Source: Pseudomonadota bacterium (lineage in GTDB: Bacteria; Pseudomonadota; Gammaproteobacteria; Burkholderiales; SG8-39). Taken from it: a stretch of 36,327 nucleotides of DNA. Positions 7,157 through 14,987 of the stretch are shown piece after piece. The notes under the pieces were generated by a model. That model saw nothing but the letters and a program-made list of their open reading frames with translations. It was not told where the DNA came from and ran no database searches. The stretch covers positions 1-36,327 of the forward strand of contig JAQBXT010000019.1 in the NCBI GenBank assembly GCA_027624175.1, read 5' to 3'. A program made the translations under genes and the position numbers. Numbering within the stretch: the first letter of the stretch is position 1; every line of letters starts with the position of its first letter.

Positions 7157-8265
7157 ACGAAGTCAATCCTGCGCAACTCGTCCCCTACGTCACCGGCGGC
7201 GCCTTCGTCCTCGCCTTCATTTTCGGCGCAGTCGGCAACAAGACCAATTTCTGCACCATGGGCGCGGTATCAGACTGGGTCAACATCGGCGACACGAGCC
7301 GCATGCGCATGTGGCTGCTCGCCATCGCGGTGGCGCTGCTGGGCTCGAGCGCGCTGCAGATCGCCGGCGTGGTCGAGCTCTCCAAATCGATCTACCCGGG
7401 CCCCAATTTCATGTGGCTGTCGTACATCGTCGGCGGTTTCCTCTTCGGCGTGGGCATGACGCTGGGCTCGGGCTGCGGCTCGAAGACCCTGATCCGCATC
7501 GGCGGCGGCAGCCTCAAATCGCTCGTCGTGTACGTGTTCCTCGGCATCGCGGCGTATATGACGCTCAGAGGCCTGTTCGGCGCGTTCCGCGTCGGCGTGC
7601 TGGAAAAAGCCTCGATCACCTTCGCGACCGGCCAGGACCTGCCGTCGCTCCTCGCGGCCGGAACCGGCGTGGCGAAGTCCACCTGGACCGCGCTCCTCGC
7701 GGCAGTGATCGGCGGTGGCCTCGTCGCCTTCGCCTACGCCAGCAAGGATTTCCGTTCGAGCTTCGATTACACCCTGGGCGGCGTGGTGACCGGCCTGGTG
7801 GTGGTCGGCGGCTGGTATGTGAGCGGTGTCGTGGGACATGTCGCCGAGCATCCGGAGACGCTGCAGGAGGCGTTCATCGCCACCAACACCGGACGCATGG
7901 AATCGTTCTCCTTCGTCTCGCCGATGGCCTACACGCTGGAATACCTGATGCTTTGGACCGACACCTCGAAGATCGTCACCTACGGCATCGCCTCGGGGCT
8001 GGGCGTGATCGCCGGCTCGGCGGCCTTCGCTCTCGCCACGCGCAAGTTCCGCTGGGAGGGCTTTCGCGACGCCGAGGACACGGCGAACCACGTGGTCGGT
8101 GGCGTGCTCATGGGCTTTGGCGGCATCACCGCGCTCGGCTGCACCATCGGCCAGGGGATCACCGGCATCTCCACCCTCGCCCTGGGCTCGTTCGTCACCT
8201 TCGGCGCGATCATCGCCGGCTCGGCCCTCACGATGAAGGTTCAATACTGGCGCTTGGGCGGATGA
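7153..8265 (+). CDS. YeeE/YedE-family sulfur-compound transporter
   Basis: 370 aa integral inner-membrane protein with about nine or ten hydrophobic segments. It shows the duplicated family motifs: NKTNFCTMGAVSDW near residue 34, LGSGCGSKTLIRIGGGS, and ALGCTIGQGITG near the C-terminus. These conserved cysteines match those used by the thiosulfate transporter TsuA (YeeE), which relays thiosulfate through transient S-S hydrogen-bonded contacts. No fused TusA domain is present. The start ATG overlaps the TrpD-fold stop. Substrate is likely thiosulfate or another sulfane compound (inference from family). Confidence 0.93.
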   Translation: MNEVNPAQLVPYVTGGAFVLAFIFGAVGNKTNFCTMGAVSDWVNIGDTSRMRMWLLAIAVALLGSSALQIAGVVELSKSIYPGPNFMWLSYIVGGFLFGVGMTLGSGCGSKTLIRIGGGSLKSLVVYVFLGIAAYMTLRGLFGAFRVGVLEKASITFATGQDLPSLLAAGTGVAKSTWTALLAAVIGGGLVAFAYASKDFRSSFDYTLGGVVTGLVVVGGWYVSGVVGHVAEHPETLQEAFIATNTGRMESFSFVSPMAYTLEYLMLWTDTSKIVTYGIASGLGVIAGSAAFALATRKFRWEGFRDAEDTANHVVGGVLMGFGGITALGCTIGQGITGISTLALGSFVTFGAIIAGSALTMKVQYWRLGG

Positions 8266-8291
8266 CAACCCGGAATCGTAGAATAGGGCAC

Positions 8292-8780
8292 ATGAAACCC
8301 GCCCTGCTGATCCTGTGTCTCGCCAGCTTTTCCTCCGTTGCCGCGGCGCAGGCCACGTTCACCATCAAGGCGCTTACGCCCGACACCGCGCTCAAGGCGG
8401 CGCAGGCGGCGCTGAAAAAATGCCGCGACGGCGGTTTCCAGGCCACGGTGGCGGTGGTCGATCGCATGGGTGTGACGCAGGTGCTGATCCGCGACCGCTA
8501 CGCCGGGCCGCATACCGTGGACATGGCGCGCGCCAAGGCCTATACCGCGGTAAGTTTCCGCACCAATACCACGGCGTTCGCCGAGGCCACGCAGGCCGGC
8601 CGCCCGCAGAGCGGCGTGCGCCATCTTCCCGGCGTCGCGGCCGCGGGCGGTGGCATGATGATCGAGGCGGGCGGCTCGCTGATGGGCGCCATCGGCGTGT
8701 CCGGCGCACCGGGGGGGCAGGAGGACGACGTTTGCGCGGCGGCCGGGATCGCCGCGATCCGCGACGATATCGAGTTTTAA
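8292..8780 (+). CDS. Secreted GlcG/HbpS-family protein
   Basis: 162 aa starting at ATG 8292, chosen because it gives a clean signal peptide (KPALLILCLASFSSVAAAQA, cleavage after about residue 20). The mature part is the HbpS/GlcG (DUF336) fold: KALTPDTALKAAQAALKKC, ATVAVVDRMGVTQVLIRD, SGVRHLPGVAAAGGGMMIEA and MGAIGVSGAPGGQEDD. Family members bind haem or small ligands and often sit in the periplasm as accessory or sensing proteins; function is not fixed. It is 26 bases behind yeeE and 18 bases ahead of the aldolase gene. Confidence 0.88.
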   Translation: MKPALLILCLASFSSVAAAQATFTIKALTPDTALKAAQAALKKCRDGGFQATVAVVDRMGVTQVLIRDRYAGPHTVDMARAKAYTAVSFRTNTTAFAEATQAGRPQSGVRHLPGVAAAGGGMMIEAGGSLMGAIGVSGAPGGQEDDVCAAAGIAAIRDDIEF

Positions 8781-8798
8781 TCCGCACGAGGAAACCAG

Positions 8799-9821
8799 AT
8801 GGACAAGGCCCTGCTATCCAAGACCGCCGCCGCCATGGTGGCGCGCGGCAAAGGCGTGCTCGCCGTCGACGAGTCGAGGGGCACCTGCGAAAAGCGCTTC
8901 CAGTCGATCAATGTCGAATGCACCGAGGAGAGCCGCCGCGCCTACCGCGGCTTGCTGTTTGCGACACCAGGTGCGGAGCAGTTCGTCTCAGGGGTGATCC
9001 TGTTCGACGAAACCCTGCGCCAGAAGGCCGACGATGGCACGCTGTTTCCCGCCTACCTGGCGAAGAAGGGGATCCTGCCCGGCATCAAGGTGGACAAAGG
9101 CGCGATGGACCTCGCGCTGCGCCCCGGCGAAAAGGTGACCGAGGGCCTGGACGGGCTGCGGCCGCGGCTGGCGGAATATTTCAAGCTCGGCGCGCGTTTC
9201 GCCAAATGGCGCGCGGTGATCACCATCGGCGATGCGATCCCGTCGCACGCCTGCATTTACGCCAACGCGCACGCGCTGGCGCGCTACGCGGCGCTGTGCC
9301 AGGAGGCTTCCATCGTGCCGATGATCGAGCCCGAAGTGCTGCTCGACGGCAGCCATACCATCGAGCGCTGCGAGGAAGTGACCGAAGCGACCCTGCGTGC
9401 GACCTACGCGGCGATGGCTGCGCACAATGTTTCGGTCGAGCAGCTGATCCTGAAGACCAGCATGGTGGTGTCGGGCAAGGATTGCCCGCGGCGCACGGGC
9501 GTCGAGGAAGTGGCCGAGCGCACCGTGCGCGTGCTCAAGCGCACCGTGCCGGCGGCGCAGCCGGGCGTGGTGTTCCTCTCCGGCGGCCAAACGGACCTCG
9601 ACGCGACCGCGCACCTCAGCGCGATGAACGCCATGAAAGGGCTGCCCTGGCCGCTCACTTTTTCCTACTCGCGCGCGCTGCAGAACCCGGCGCTCAAGGC
9701 CTGGAGCGGCAAGGCGGCGAACGTGGCCGCGGCGCAGAAGGCCTTCCACCACCGCGCGCACATGAACGGCCTTGCGGCGCAGGGAAAATGGAAACCAGAA
9801 CTGGAAAGGCAGTTGGCGTGA
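8799..9821 (+). CDS. fba: Class I fructose-bisphosphate aldolase
   Basis: 340 aa, full length for the class I enzyme. It has [18 protein letters not shown], the WRAVITIG strand, [11 protein letters not shown] and the Schiff-base Lys219 in LILKTSMVV, followed by [15 protein letters not shown]. It cleaves fructose 1,6-bisphosphate to dihydroxyacetone phosphate and glyceraldehyde 3-phosphate without metal; it serves glycolysis, gluconeogenesis and the Calvin cycle. A ribosome-binding site (GAGGAAA) lies 8 to 14 bases before ATG 8799. purC starts one base after its stop, the usual betaproteobacterial fba-purC arrangement. Confidence 0.96.
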   Translation: MDKALLSKTAAAMVARGKGVLAVDESRGTCEKRFQSINVECTEESRRAYRGLLFATPGAEQFVSGVILFDETLRQKADDGTLFPAYLAKKGILPGIKVDKGAMDLALRPGEKVTEGLDGLRPRLAEYFKLGARFAKWRAVITIGDAIPSHACIYANAHALARYAALCQEASIVPMIEPEVLLDGSHTIERCEEVTEATLRATYAAMAAHNVSVEQLILKTSMVVSGKDCPRRTGVEEVAERTVRVLKRTVPAAQPGVVFLSGGQTDLDATAHLSAMNAMKGLPWPLTFSYSRALQNPALKAWSGKAANVAAAQKAFHHRAHMNGLAAQGKWKPELERQLA

Positions 9822-9822
9822 A

Positions 9823-10716
9823 ATGGGCTCGGCGCTCTACGAATCCAGCCTGAAAAGCCTGCCACGCCTGGGGCGCGGCAAGGTGCGCGACATCTATGCG
9901 GTGGGCGACGACAAGATGCTGATCGTGGTGAGCGATCGCCTCTCGGCGTTCGACGTGGTGCTCCCCGACCCGATCCCGGACAAAGGGCGGGTGTTGAACG
10001 AGATGGCGAACTTCTGGTTCGGCCGGCTCGGCCACATCGTGCCCAACCAGCTCACCGGCATCGACCCGCAGAGCGTGGTGCGGGGCGAGGACGAGATGGC
10101 GCAGGTGAAGGATCGCTCGATTGTCGTCAAGAAGCTCAAGCCCCTGCCGATCGAGGCGGTGGTGCGCGGCTACCTCATCGGCTCGGGGTGGAAGGACTAC
10201 CAGAACACCGGCACCGTCTGCGGCATCGCGCTCCCCAAGGGGCTCGCGCAGGCGCAGAAGCTTCCCGAGCCGATCTTCACGCCCGCCACCAAGGCGAGCG
10301 ACGGCCACGACGAGAACATCTCCTTCGAGGAGACGGCGAAACTGATCGGCAAAGACGTCGCAGAGAAAGTGCGCGACATTTCCATCCGCCTCTACAAGGA
10401 GGCATCCGACTACGCGGCAACCAGGGGCATCATCATCGCCGACACCAAGTTCGAGTTCGGCACCGACGCGAAGGGCAACCTCGTCCTGATCGATGAGGCG
10501 CTCACCGCGGATTCCTCGCGCTTCTGGCCCGCGGACTCCTACCAGGTGGGCGTCAGCCCGCCTTCGTTCGACAAGCAGTACGTGCGCGATTACCTCGAGA
10601 CGCTCGACTGGGACAAGACGCCGCCGGCGCCCAAGCTCCCGCCGGAGGTGATCGCCAGGACCTCGCAGAAATACAAGGAGGCGCTCGAGCGCCTCACCGG
10701 GAGAAAACTCGCATGA
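9823..10716 (+). CDS. purC: Phosphoribosylaminoimidazole-succinocarboxamide synthase
   Basis: 297 aa from ATG 9823; the frame is open further upstream inside fba but [20 protein letters not shown] is the natural start. SAICAR synthetase motifs: [19 protein letters not shown] (phosphate loop), [33 protein letters not shown] and [15 protein letters not shown]. It joins CAIR and aspartate with ATP in purine synthesis. It is of the longer yeast-like type rather than the 237-aa enterobacterial one. The stop overlaps purE. Confidence 0.97.
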   Translation: MGSALYESSLKSLPRLGRGKVRDIYAVGDDKMLIVVSDRLSAFDVVLPDPIPDKGRVLNEMANFWFGRLGHIVPNQLTGIDPQSVVRGEDEMAQVKDRSIVVKKLKPLPIEAVVRGYLIGSGWKDYQNTGTVCGIALPKGLAQAQKLPEPIFTPATKASDGHDENISFEETAKLIGKDVAEKVRDISIRLYKEASDYAATRGIIIADTKFEFGTDAKGNLVLIDEALTADSSRFWPADSYQVGVSPPSFDKQYVRDYLETLDWDKTPPAPKLPPEVIARTSQKYKEALERLTGRKLA

Positions 10717-11192
10717 TCGGCATCGTGATGGGATCGACGTCGGACTGGGAAACCATGAAGGCGGCGGCGAAGATGCTGGAGGAATTCGGCGTGCCCTACG
10801 AGGCGAAGGCCATGTCGGCGCATCGCAGTCCGCACGCGGTGGCGGAGTGGGCCGGCGGTGCCTCCAAGCGCGGCGTCAAAGTCATCATCGCCGCCGCGGG
10901 CGCCGCCGCGCATCTCGCTGGCGTGGTGGCGGCGCATACGACCTTGCCGGTGCTCGGCGTGCCGATGCCCTCCAAGCATCTGCAGGGCCTCGATTCGCTG
11001 CTCTCCACCGTGCAGATGCCCAAGGGCATTCCGGTGGCGACGCTGGCCATCGGCGAGTCGGGCGCGGCCAACGCGGCGCTGTTCGCGGTGGCGATCCTCG
11101 CGCTCTCGGACGCGGGGCTGGCGAAAAAGCTCGCCGAGTTCCGCGAGAACCAGACCGCAGCGGTCCTGAAAGCCGCGCCGCTCAAGCTGTGA
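10713..11192 (+). CDS. purE: N5-CAIR mutase, class I PurE
   Basis: 159 aa. Class I PurE motifs are visible: [13 protein letters not shown], the active-site [49 protein letters not shown] and [20 protein letters not shown]. It converts N5-CAIR to CAIR, one step before purC. Class I enzymes need PurK to make N5-CAIR, but no purK follows: the purE stop overlaps the tsaC start directly, so purK must lie elsewhere. ATG 10713 overlaps the purC stop by four bases. Confidence 0.96.
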   Translation: MIGIVMGSTSDWETMKAAAKMLEEFGVPYEAKAMSAHRSPHAVAEWAGGASKRGVKVIIAAAGAAAHLAGVVAAHTTLPVLGVPMPSKHLQGLDSLLSTVQMPKGIPVATLAIGESGAANAALFAVAILALSDAGLAKKLAEFRENQTAAVLKAAPLKL

Positions 11193-12124
11193 GCGCGGAA
11201 GTCCGGCGCGCCGCGGAAATATTGCAGCGCGGCGGGCTGGTCGGGTTTCCCACCGAGACCGTGTATGGCCTGGGCGCCGACGCGTCGAGCGCCGCAGCAG
11301 TGGCGCGGCTGTACGGGGCCAAACGCCGTCCTGCGGACCATCCGGTGATCGTGCACTTTGCCGATGCGGATACCGCATTCGAATGGGCGCGCGACGTGCC
11401 GCCGTCTGCGAAGAAACTCGTCGCGCACTTCTGGCCGGGCCCGCTCACGCTGATCTTGAGAAAATCACCCAAGGCAGGAAATTTCGTCACTGGTGGACAG
11501 GACACCATCGGCCTGCGCGTGCCCGCGCATCCGGTGGCGCAGGAGCTGCTGCGCGCGTTCGGCGGCGGCATCGCCGCCCCGTCGGCGAACCGCTTCGGGC
11601 AGCTCTCGCCGACCACCGCGGCGCACGTGCGCGAGGACCTGGGCCAGGACGTCGACCTGGTGCTCGACGGCGGACCGAGCGAAGTGGGCATCGAGTCCAC
11701 GATCGTGGATCTTTCGGGCAGCGAGCCGGTACTGCTGCGGCCCGGACGTATCTCGGCGCAGGCGCTGGCTGAAATTCTCGGAACGAAAGTCGAAGAAAAG
11801 CGGGCCGACTCGCCGCGCCATTCGGGAGGCCTCGAGCGCCACTACGCGCCGAAGACGCCGGCGCGCCTCGTGCCGCCGCATCAACTCGACCAGGAGATCG
11901 CGCAGCGCGGCGCCAAAGTGGCGGTGCTCGCGTTCTCGCGCCCGGATGAGCGCGTGGACTACTGGTTGCGCATGCCGCGCGAGTCGCAGGGCTACGCGCA
12001 GAAACTCTATGCGGCGCTGCGCGAGTTGGACGGGGCCCGCTGCGAGAGTATCCTCATCGAAGCGCCGCCCGAGACGCCGGAATGGGCTGGGGTGCGGGAC
12101 CGGCTGACGCGAGCGACGACATGA
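11189..12124 (+). CDS. tsaC: Threonylcarbamoyl-AMP synthase (Sua5/YwlC type)
   Basis: 311 aa from GTG 11189, which overlaps the purE stop by four bases; earlier in-frame starts would run deep into purE. The YrdC domain (about 1-190) has [44 protein letters not shown] and [17 protein letters not shown]. The C-terminal extension (about 220-311) is the Sua5 domain, with [16 protein letters not shown] in the linker. It makes the threonylcarbamoyl-adenylate used with TsaD (encoded at 30936-31952, minus) to form t6A in tRNAs. Confidence 0.95.
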   Translation: MSAEVRRAAEILQRGGLVGFPTETVYGLGADASSAAAVARLYGAKRRPADHPVIVHFADADTAFEWARDVPPSAKKLVAHFWPGPLTLILRKSPKAGNFVTGGQDTIGLRVPAHPVAQELLRAFGGGIAAPSANRFGQLSPTTAAHVREDLGQDVDLVLDGGPSEVGIESTIVDLSGSEPVLLRPGRISAQALAEILGTKVEEKRADSPRHSGGLERHYAPKTPARLVPPHQLDQEIAQRGAKVAVLAFSRPDERVDYWLRMPRESQGYAQKLYAALRELDGARCESILIEAPPETPEWAGVRDRLTRATT

Positions 12125-12441
12125 AACGCTGCGCTGCATTGATGCTTGCCTTGCTGATCGCCGGTTGTTCGCACACCAGCGTCCAGGTGAATTCCGGTGG
12201 AACGACGACGACGACCAACTACGGCGCGTCGGTCGGCATCAGCGGCAGCGGCACGGCCGCATGGGCCTTGATCGGCATCGGGTTGATCGCGGCAGAAATT
12301 GCGGCACGGCGTCCGGTGGAAAGGACGGATCCACCGGCAGCCGGCGAGCCTGCTCGGGCGCTCGATGCCGAGCGGCGCGTCAACGAGCAGGACTGCACGC
12401 AGCCGATCAAGGACTGGTCGGCAAACCTCAAATGCAAGTAG
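12121..12441 (+). CDS. Small predicted lipoprotein
   Basis: 106 aa. The signal sequence [16 protein letters not shown] ends in a good lipobox (LIAGC, Cys16), so an outer- or inner-membrane lipoprotein is expected. The mature part has a short Ser/Thr/Gly-rich stretch (NSGGTTTTTN), one hydrophobic segment (AAWALIGIGLIAAEIAAR, about 42-59) and a C-terminal region with two cysteines (QDCTQPIKDW, NLKCK) that could form a disulfide. No function is recognised. Its start overlaps the tsaC stop and its end overlaps the rhodanese start by ten bases. Confidence 0.82.
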   Translation: MKRCAALMLALLIAGCSHTSVQVNSGGTTTTTNYGASVGISGSGTAAWALIGIGLIAAEIAARRPVERTDPPAAGEPARALDAERRVNEQDCTQPIKDWSANLKCK

Positions 12442-13292
12442 GCGAATTCCCCGATCAGCGTTACCTGATCAGCGCGCGCGAACTGATTGCACGCCTGGGC
12501 GCGGTGACCTTGGTCGACCTGCGCCCCGCGGAGGACTTTGCGCTGGGGCACATCCCGGGCAGCGGGCACTTGGACCTCTACGGCGTCAGCCTGAACGACT
12601 CCTCCGAAGCACCGCTCAACGCCTTCCTCGCCATCTTCCGCGTGCTGTTCGGAACCCGCGGTGTTTCGGCGGACCGGCCGGTGGTGATTTACGACTACGA
12701 GTCCGGGGAGCGCGCGGCGCGCGCGGTATGGCTCCTCGCCGTGCTGGGCCATCCGGATGTCCGCATTCTCGATGGCGGGTCGCAGGCATGGACTGCTGCG
12801 GGCGGGCAACTTGTACCAGTGACACAAGCGCCGGCGCCGGTCGATCCGGCCAAGGCGCCGCCGAGCGCGCCGCCTTTCAAGGGCACGATGAATCTCGATC
12901 TGCTGGCGACGCGCTTCGACGTCGATCGCGCCATCGGCGACGACAGCGTCGTCATCCTCGACGTGCGGCGCGAATCGGAATACCGTGGGACGGAGAAGCG
13001 GGCGCGCCGCGTGGGGACGGTACCGGGTGCCGTGCATGTGTTCTGGCGCGAGCACCTCGATGCGCGGGGCTCGTTCCGGCCGGCACAGGAAATTCGCGCG
13101 CTGTACGAGTCGAAAGGGGTGACCCCGGACAAGACGGTCATTCCCCTGTGCCAGGGCGGCTACCGCTCGGCGAGCACTTTCATCGCCCTCAAGTCGCTCG
13201 GGTATCCGCACGTGAGGAACTACGTGTCTTCGTGGGGCGAGTGGGGGAACAGGGATGATTCGAAGATCGTCGTGCCGGGGGCGGGTCTATGA
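12432..13292 (+). CDS. Two-domain rhodanese-type sulfurtransferase
   Basis: 286 aa from ATG 12432, the first Met after the overlap with the lipoprotein gene. Domain 1 (about 1-125) has LVDLRPAEDFALGHIPGS but lacks the catalytic Cys (IYDYESGERAAR), as is normal for the structural half. Domain 2 (about 150-275) has ILDVRRESEYRG, GAVHVFWREH and the active-site loop PLCQGGYRSASTF. It moves a sulfane sulfur from thiosulfate or mercaptopyruvate to an acceptor. No signal peptide, so cytoplasmic. The loop is not the CGSGVTA of mercaptopyruvate sulfurtransferases. It fits the sulfur theme of the window. Confidence 0.92.
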   Translation: MQVGEFPDQRYLISARELIARLGAVTLVDLRPAEDFALGHIPGSGHLDLYGVSLNDSSEAPLNAFLAIFRVLFGTRGVSADRPVVIYDYESGERAARAVWLLAVLGHPDVRILDGGSQAWTAAGGQLVPVTQAPAPVDPAKAPPSAPPFKGTMNLDLLATRFDVDRAIGDDSVVILDVRRESEYRGTEKRARRVGTVPGAVHVFWREHLDARGSFRPAQEIRALYESKGVTPDKTVIPLCQGGYRSASTFIALKSLGYPHVRNYVSSWGEWGNRDDSKIVVPGAGL

Positions 13293-13364
13293 TAGGCCGC
13301 AATTTTTCTGACTGAATGTTAGACCTCGCAAGGCCGCCACTTGCCGGATGCATATAACGTAAAC

Positions 13365-13469
13365 GCTGGTGAACTACTAGTGGCAGTTTGGACAGAGCGT
13401 GACGACGAATGCCGCTTGATCTCGGTGCGTCGCCCGACGCGAAAGGAGCGGAAACAATATGAGAGCTGA
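13365..13469 (+). pseudogene. brnT: Truncated BrnT-like toxin (C-terminal remnant)
   Basis: This short frame reads AGELLVAVWTERDDECRLIS followed by VRRPTRKERKQYES and a stop at 13467-13469. That matches the conserved end of BrnT ribonuclease toxins (V-x-TER-x-D-x-x-RLIS-x-R-x-x-T-KER-x-x-YE). The N-terminal half, with the usual FEWDPAK start, is missing: an in-frame TAG stands at 13320-13322 and the sequence before 13365 does not look like BrnT. The remnant overlaps the brnA start by 11 bases, as in intact brnTA operons. The toxin is most likely dead, leaving the antitoxin alone. Confidence 0.72.
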
Positions 13470-13761
13470 ATACGATTTTTCCAAAGGCAAGCGCGGCGCG
13501 GTTATCCCGCAGAAAGGCAAGACGCGCATCTCTATCTTCATCGACAACACGGTGCTCGATGGGTTTCGGGCGCGGGCCGAGAAGTCCGGTACCGGATACC
13601 AGACCATGATGAACGATGCCCTGCGGAAGTATTTGTCCGAGACCGACCAGCCGGTTACCGAACGAGCACTGCGTCAAATCCTGCGCCAGGAGATGCCCGA
13701 CTACCTGCGAGGTCTAACCGGCGGCTCAACGGCGACCGCCCGCAAGCGGGGCGCGCGTTAG
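13459..13761 (+). CDS. brnA: BrnA-family antitoxin (orphan)
   Basis: 100 aa. The N-terminus DFSKGKRGAVIPQKGKTRIS and the segment IFIDNTVLDGFRARAEKSG then YQTMMNDALRKYL are the BrnA ribbon-helix-helix pattern; it should bind DNA and the BrnT toxin. A strong ribosome-binding site (AAGGAG, 13443-13448) lies within the brnT remnant. The C-terminal tail (about 70-100) is basic and Gly/Ala-rich. With the toxin truncated it may survive as a repressor or as an anti-toxin against related systems. Codon use is less GC-rich than that of the flanking housekeeping genes, suggesting acquired DNA. Confidence 0.85.
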   Translation: MRAEYDFSKGKRGAVIPQKGKTRISIFIDNTVLDGFRARAEKSGTGYQTMMNDALRKYLSETDQPVTERALRQILRQEMPDYLRGLTGGSTATARKRGAR

Positions 13762-13880
13762 CCGCGACGTAAGGCGTGACAACTGCGCATCGATCGCTTT
13801 CGTCGACGAGCTTCGTAGAATTCTTGGTTCTAGCGAGGCGCCGACAGGCATGCGCAGGTCGAACCTAAGCAGGCGCTGTC
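13762..13880 (+). other. Intergenic spacer in the less GC-rich islet
   Basis: This 119-bp stretch between brnA and the unrecognised secreted-protein gene holds no convincing gene, terminator or promoter. It contains GTTAG and TTGG elements but no complete recombination site that I can defend. Confidence 0.5.
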
Positions 13881-14309
13881 TTGAAAGCACTTCTTCAACT
13901 GATTCTGGTCGCAACTTTGTCAATCCCGAACGGTTTCGCCGCCGGCAGGGATACTCCTCGGACCGCGATCGCGAAACTCTCCCAAACGGGTGCAGTCGCC
14001 TGCCGACCGACGCTGCCCTTCTTCTGTAGCAATATCCACGTCGCATGCAGTGGTCGCTCGACGCTAAGAACGTTTCCGTTCAAGCTCCGGGCGAACCCCA
14101 GCAGTGGATGGATCGAGTCCGATGCGGACACGTCCGGCATCAAGGAACTGTACGAAAATGGGCGCATTGATTGGGAAAACGATGAACCGTACGTCATCTT
14201 TCGCCCACATGGGACAAACGGGTATATAAAATTGCTTGCGAATGGCGAATACAGCTTTAGACACTATTCACAAAACGATGCGACTATGTCGATTGGCCAT
14301 TGCGACTAG
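13881..14309 (+). CDS. Unrecognised small secreted protein
   Basis: 142 aa from TTG 13881, chosen because it places a signal peptide (KALLQLILVATLSIPNGFAA) at the N-terminus. The mature part has five cysteines (including ACRPTLPFFCSNIHVACSG and a final GHCD), hinting at disulfides in the periplasm, and an aromatic-rich C-terminal half (GRIDWENDEPYVIFRPHG, YIKLLANGEYSFRHYS). I do not recognise the family. Its base composition, especially 14190-14290, is clearly richer in A+T than its neighbours, pointing to transferred DNA together with the brnTA remnant. No strong ribosome-binding site is seen. Confidence 0.6.
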   Translation: MKALLQLILVATLSIPNGFAAGRDTPRTAIAKLSQTGAVACRPTLPFFCSNIHVACSGRSTLRTFPFKLRANPSSGWIESDADTSGIKELYENGRIDWENDEPYVIFRPHGTNGYIKLLANGEYSFRHYSQNDATMSIGHCD

Positions 14310-14330
14310 CGTTCCGGTCCTCCCCTACCA

Positions 14331-14969
14331 ATGAAAACCGCCGCTGGCAGAGATATCAAGTCGTTCACCGTCCTCGTGGCAGCGCTCCTGTTGCTCCCCC
14401 GATTGGCCTGGGCCCATCACGTCATGGATGGCGCGCTGCCCGGGACGTTCGCCCAAGGTTTCCTGTCGGGACTGGCCCATCCGCTGATCGGTCTGGATCA
14501 CGCAGCGTTCATCGTTGCCGCGGGATTCTTCCTCGCCCTGGTTCGAGGCGGGGGATGGGGCATCGTCGCTTTGATTGTTGGAACGCTGATCGGCGCCGCG
14601 CTGCATCTCGTTGGATTCAACGTGCCCGGGGGTGAAATCGGCGTGGCGCTGTCGGTGATCCTGATCGGCGGCCTGGTCATCGCGCGGCGTCGGATCGGCC
14701 TTGCGTGGCTCGCGGGCGGCCTCGCGCTCGCCGGCGTGTTGCATGGACATGCCTACGCGGAATCCATCTTCGGCGCGGAGGCGGCGCCGCTCGGCGCGTA
14801 CCTCGCCGGCTTCTCGCTCATCCAGCTCGGTGTCGCGGCGGCGGCCTTCCGGATCCACCGGCATCTGATCGCAACCCGCGAGGCGTGGGTGAGGCCGGTT
14901 TCTTCGGGGCTCGGCGCCGCAGTGGGGGCGATCGGCGTGGCGTTCCTGGCCGTCAACATGGCGACCTAG
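14331..14969 (+). CDS. HupE/UreJ-family membrane protein
   Basis: 212 aa. An N-terminal hydrophobic leader ends in LAWAHHVMDG, and is followed by six or so membrane helices. The family motif HPLIGLDHAAF (about 52-62) and a second histidine-rich motif LHGHAYAE (about 143-150) are present; such His/Asp residues are thought to bind nickel or cobalt. HupE and UreJ are secondary Ni permeases linked to hydrogenase or urease, but neither enzyme is encoded here. The gene lies 18 bases before a TTG-started reductase gene on the same strand. Confidence 0.9.
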   Translation: MKTAAGRDIKSFTVLVAALLLLPRLAWAHHVMDGALPGTFAQGFLSGLAHPLIGLDHAAFIVAAGFFLALVRGGGWGIVALIVGTLIGAALHLVGFNVPGGEIGVALSVILIGGLVIARRRIGLAWLAGGLALAGVLHGHAYAESIFGAEAAPLGAYLAGFSLIQLGVAAAAFRIHRHLIATREAWVRPVSSGLGAAVGAIGVAFLAVNMAT

Positions 14970-14987
14970 CCGAAGCCTGCGAAAACA

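Noticed and set aside
13316-13325. Possible integron attC core (GTTAGAC)
   Set aside because: The matching RYYYAAC partner and the imperfect palindrome of an attC site are not found at the right distance, and there is no integrase gene.
14331-14969. Evidence for a urease or hydrogenase locus
   Set aside because: HupE/UreJ is the only such gene; no ure, hup or hyp genes occur in the window.
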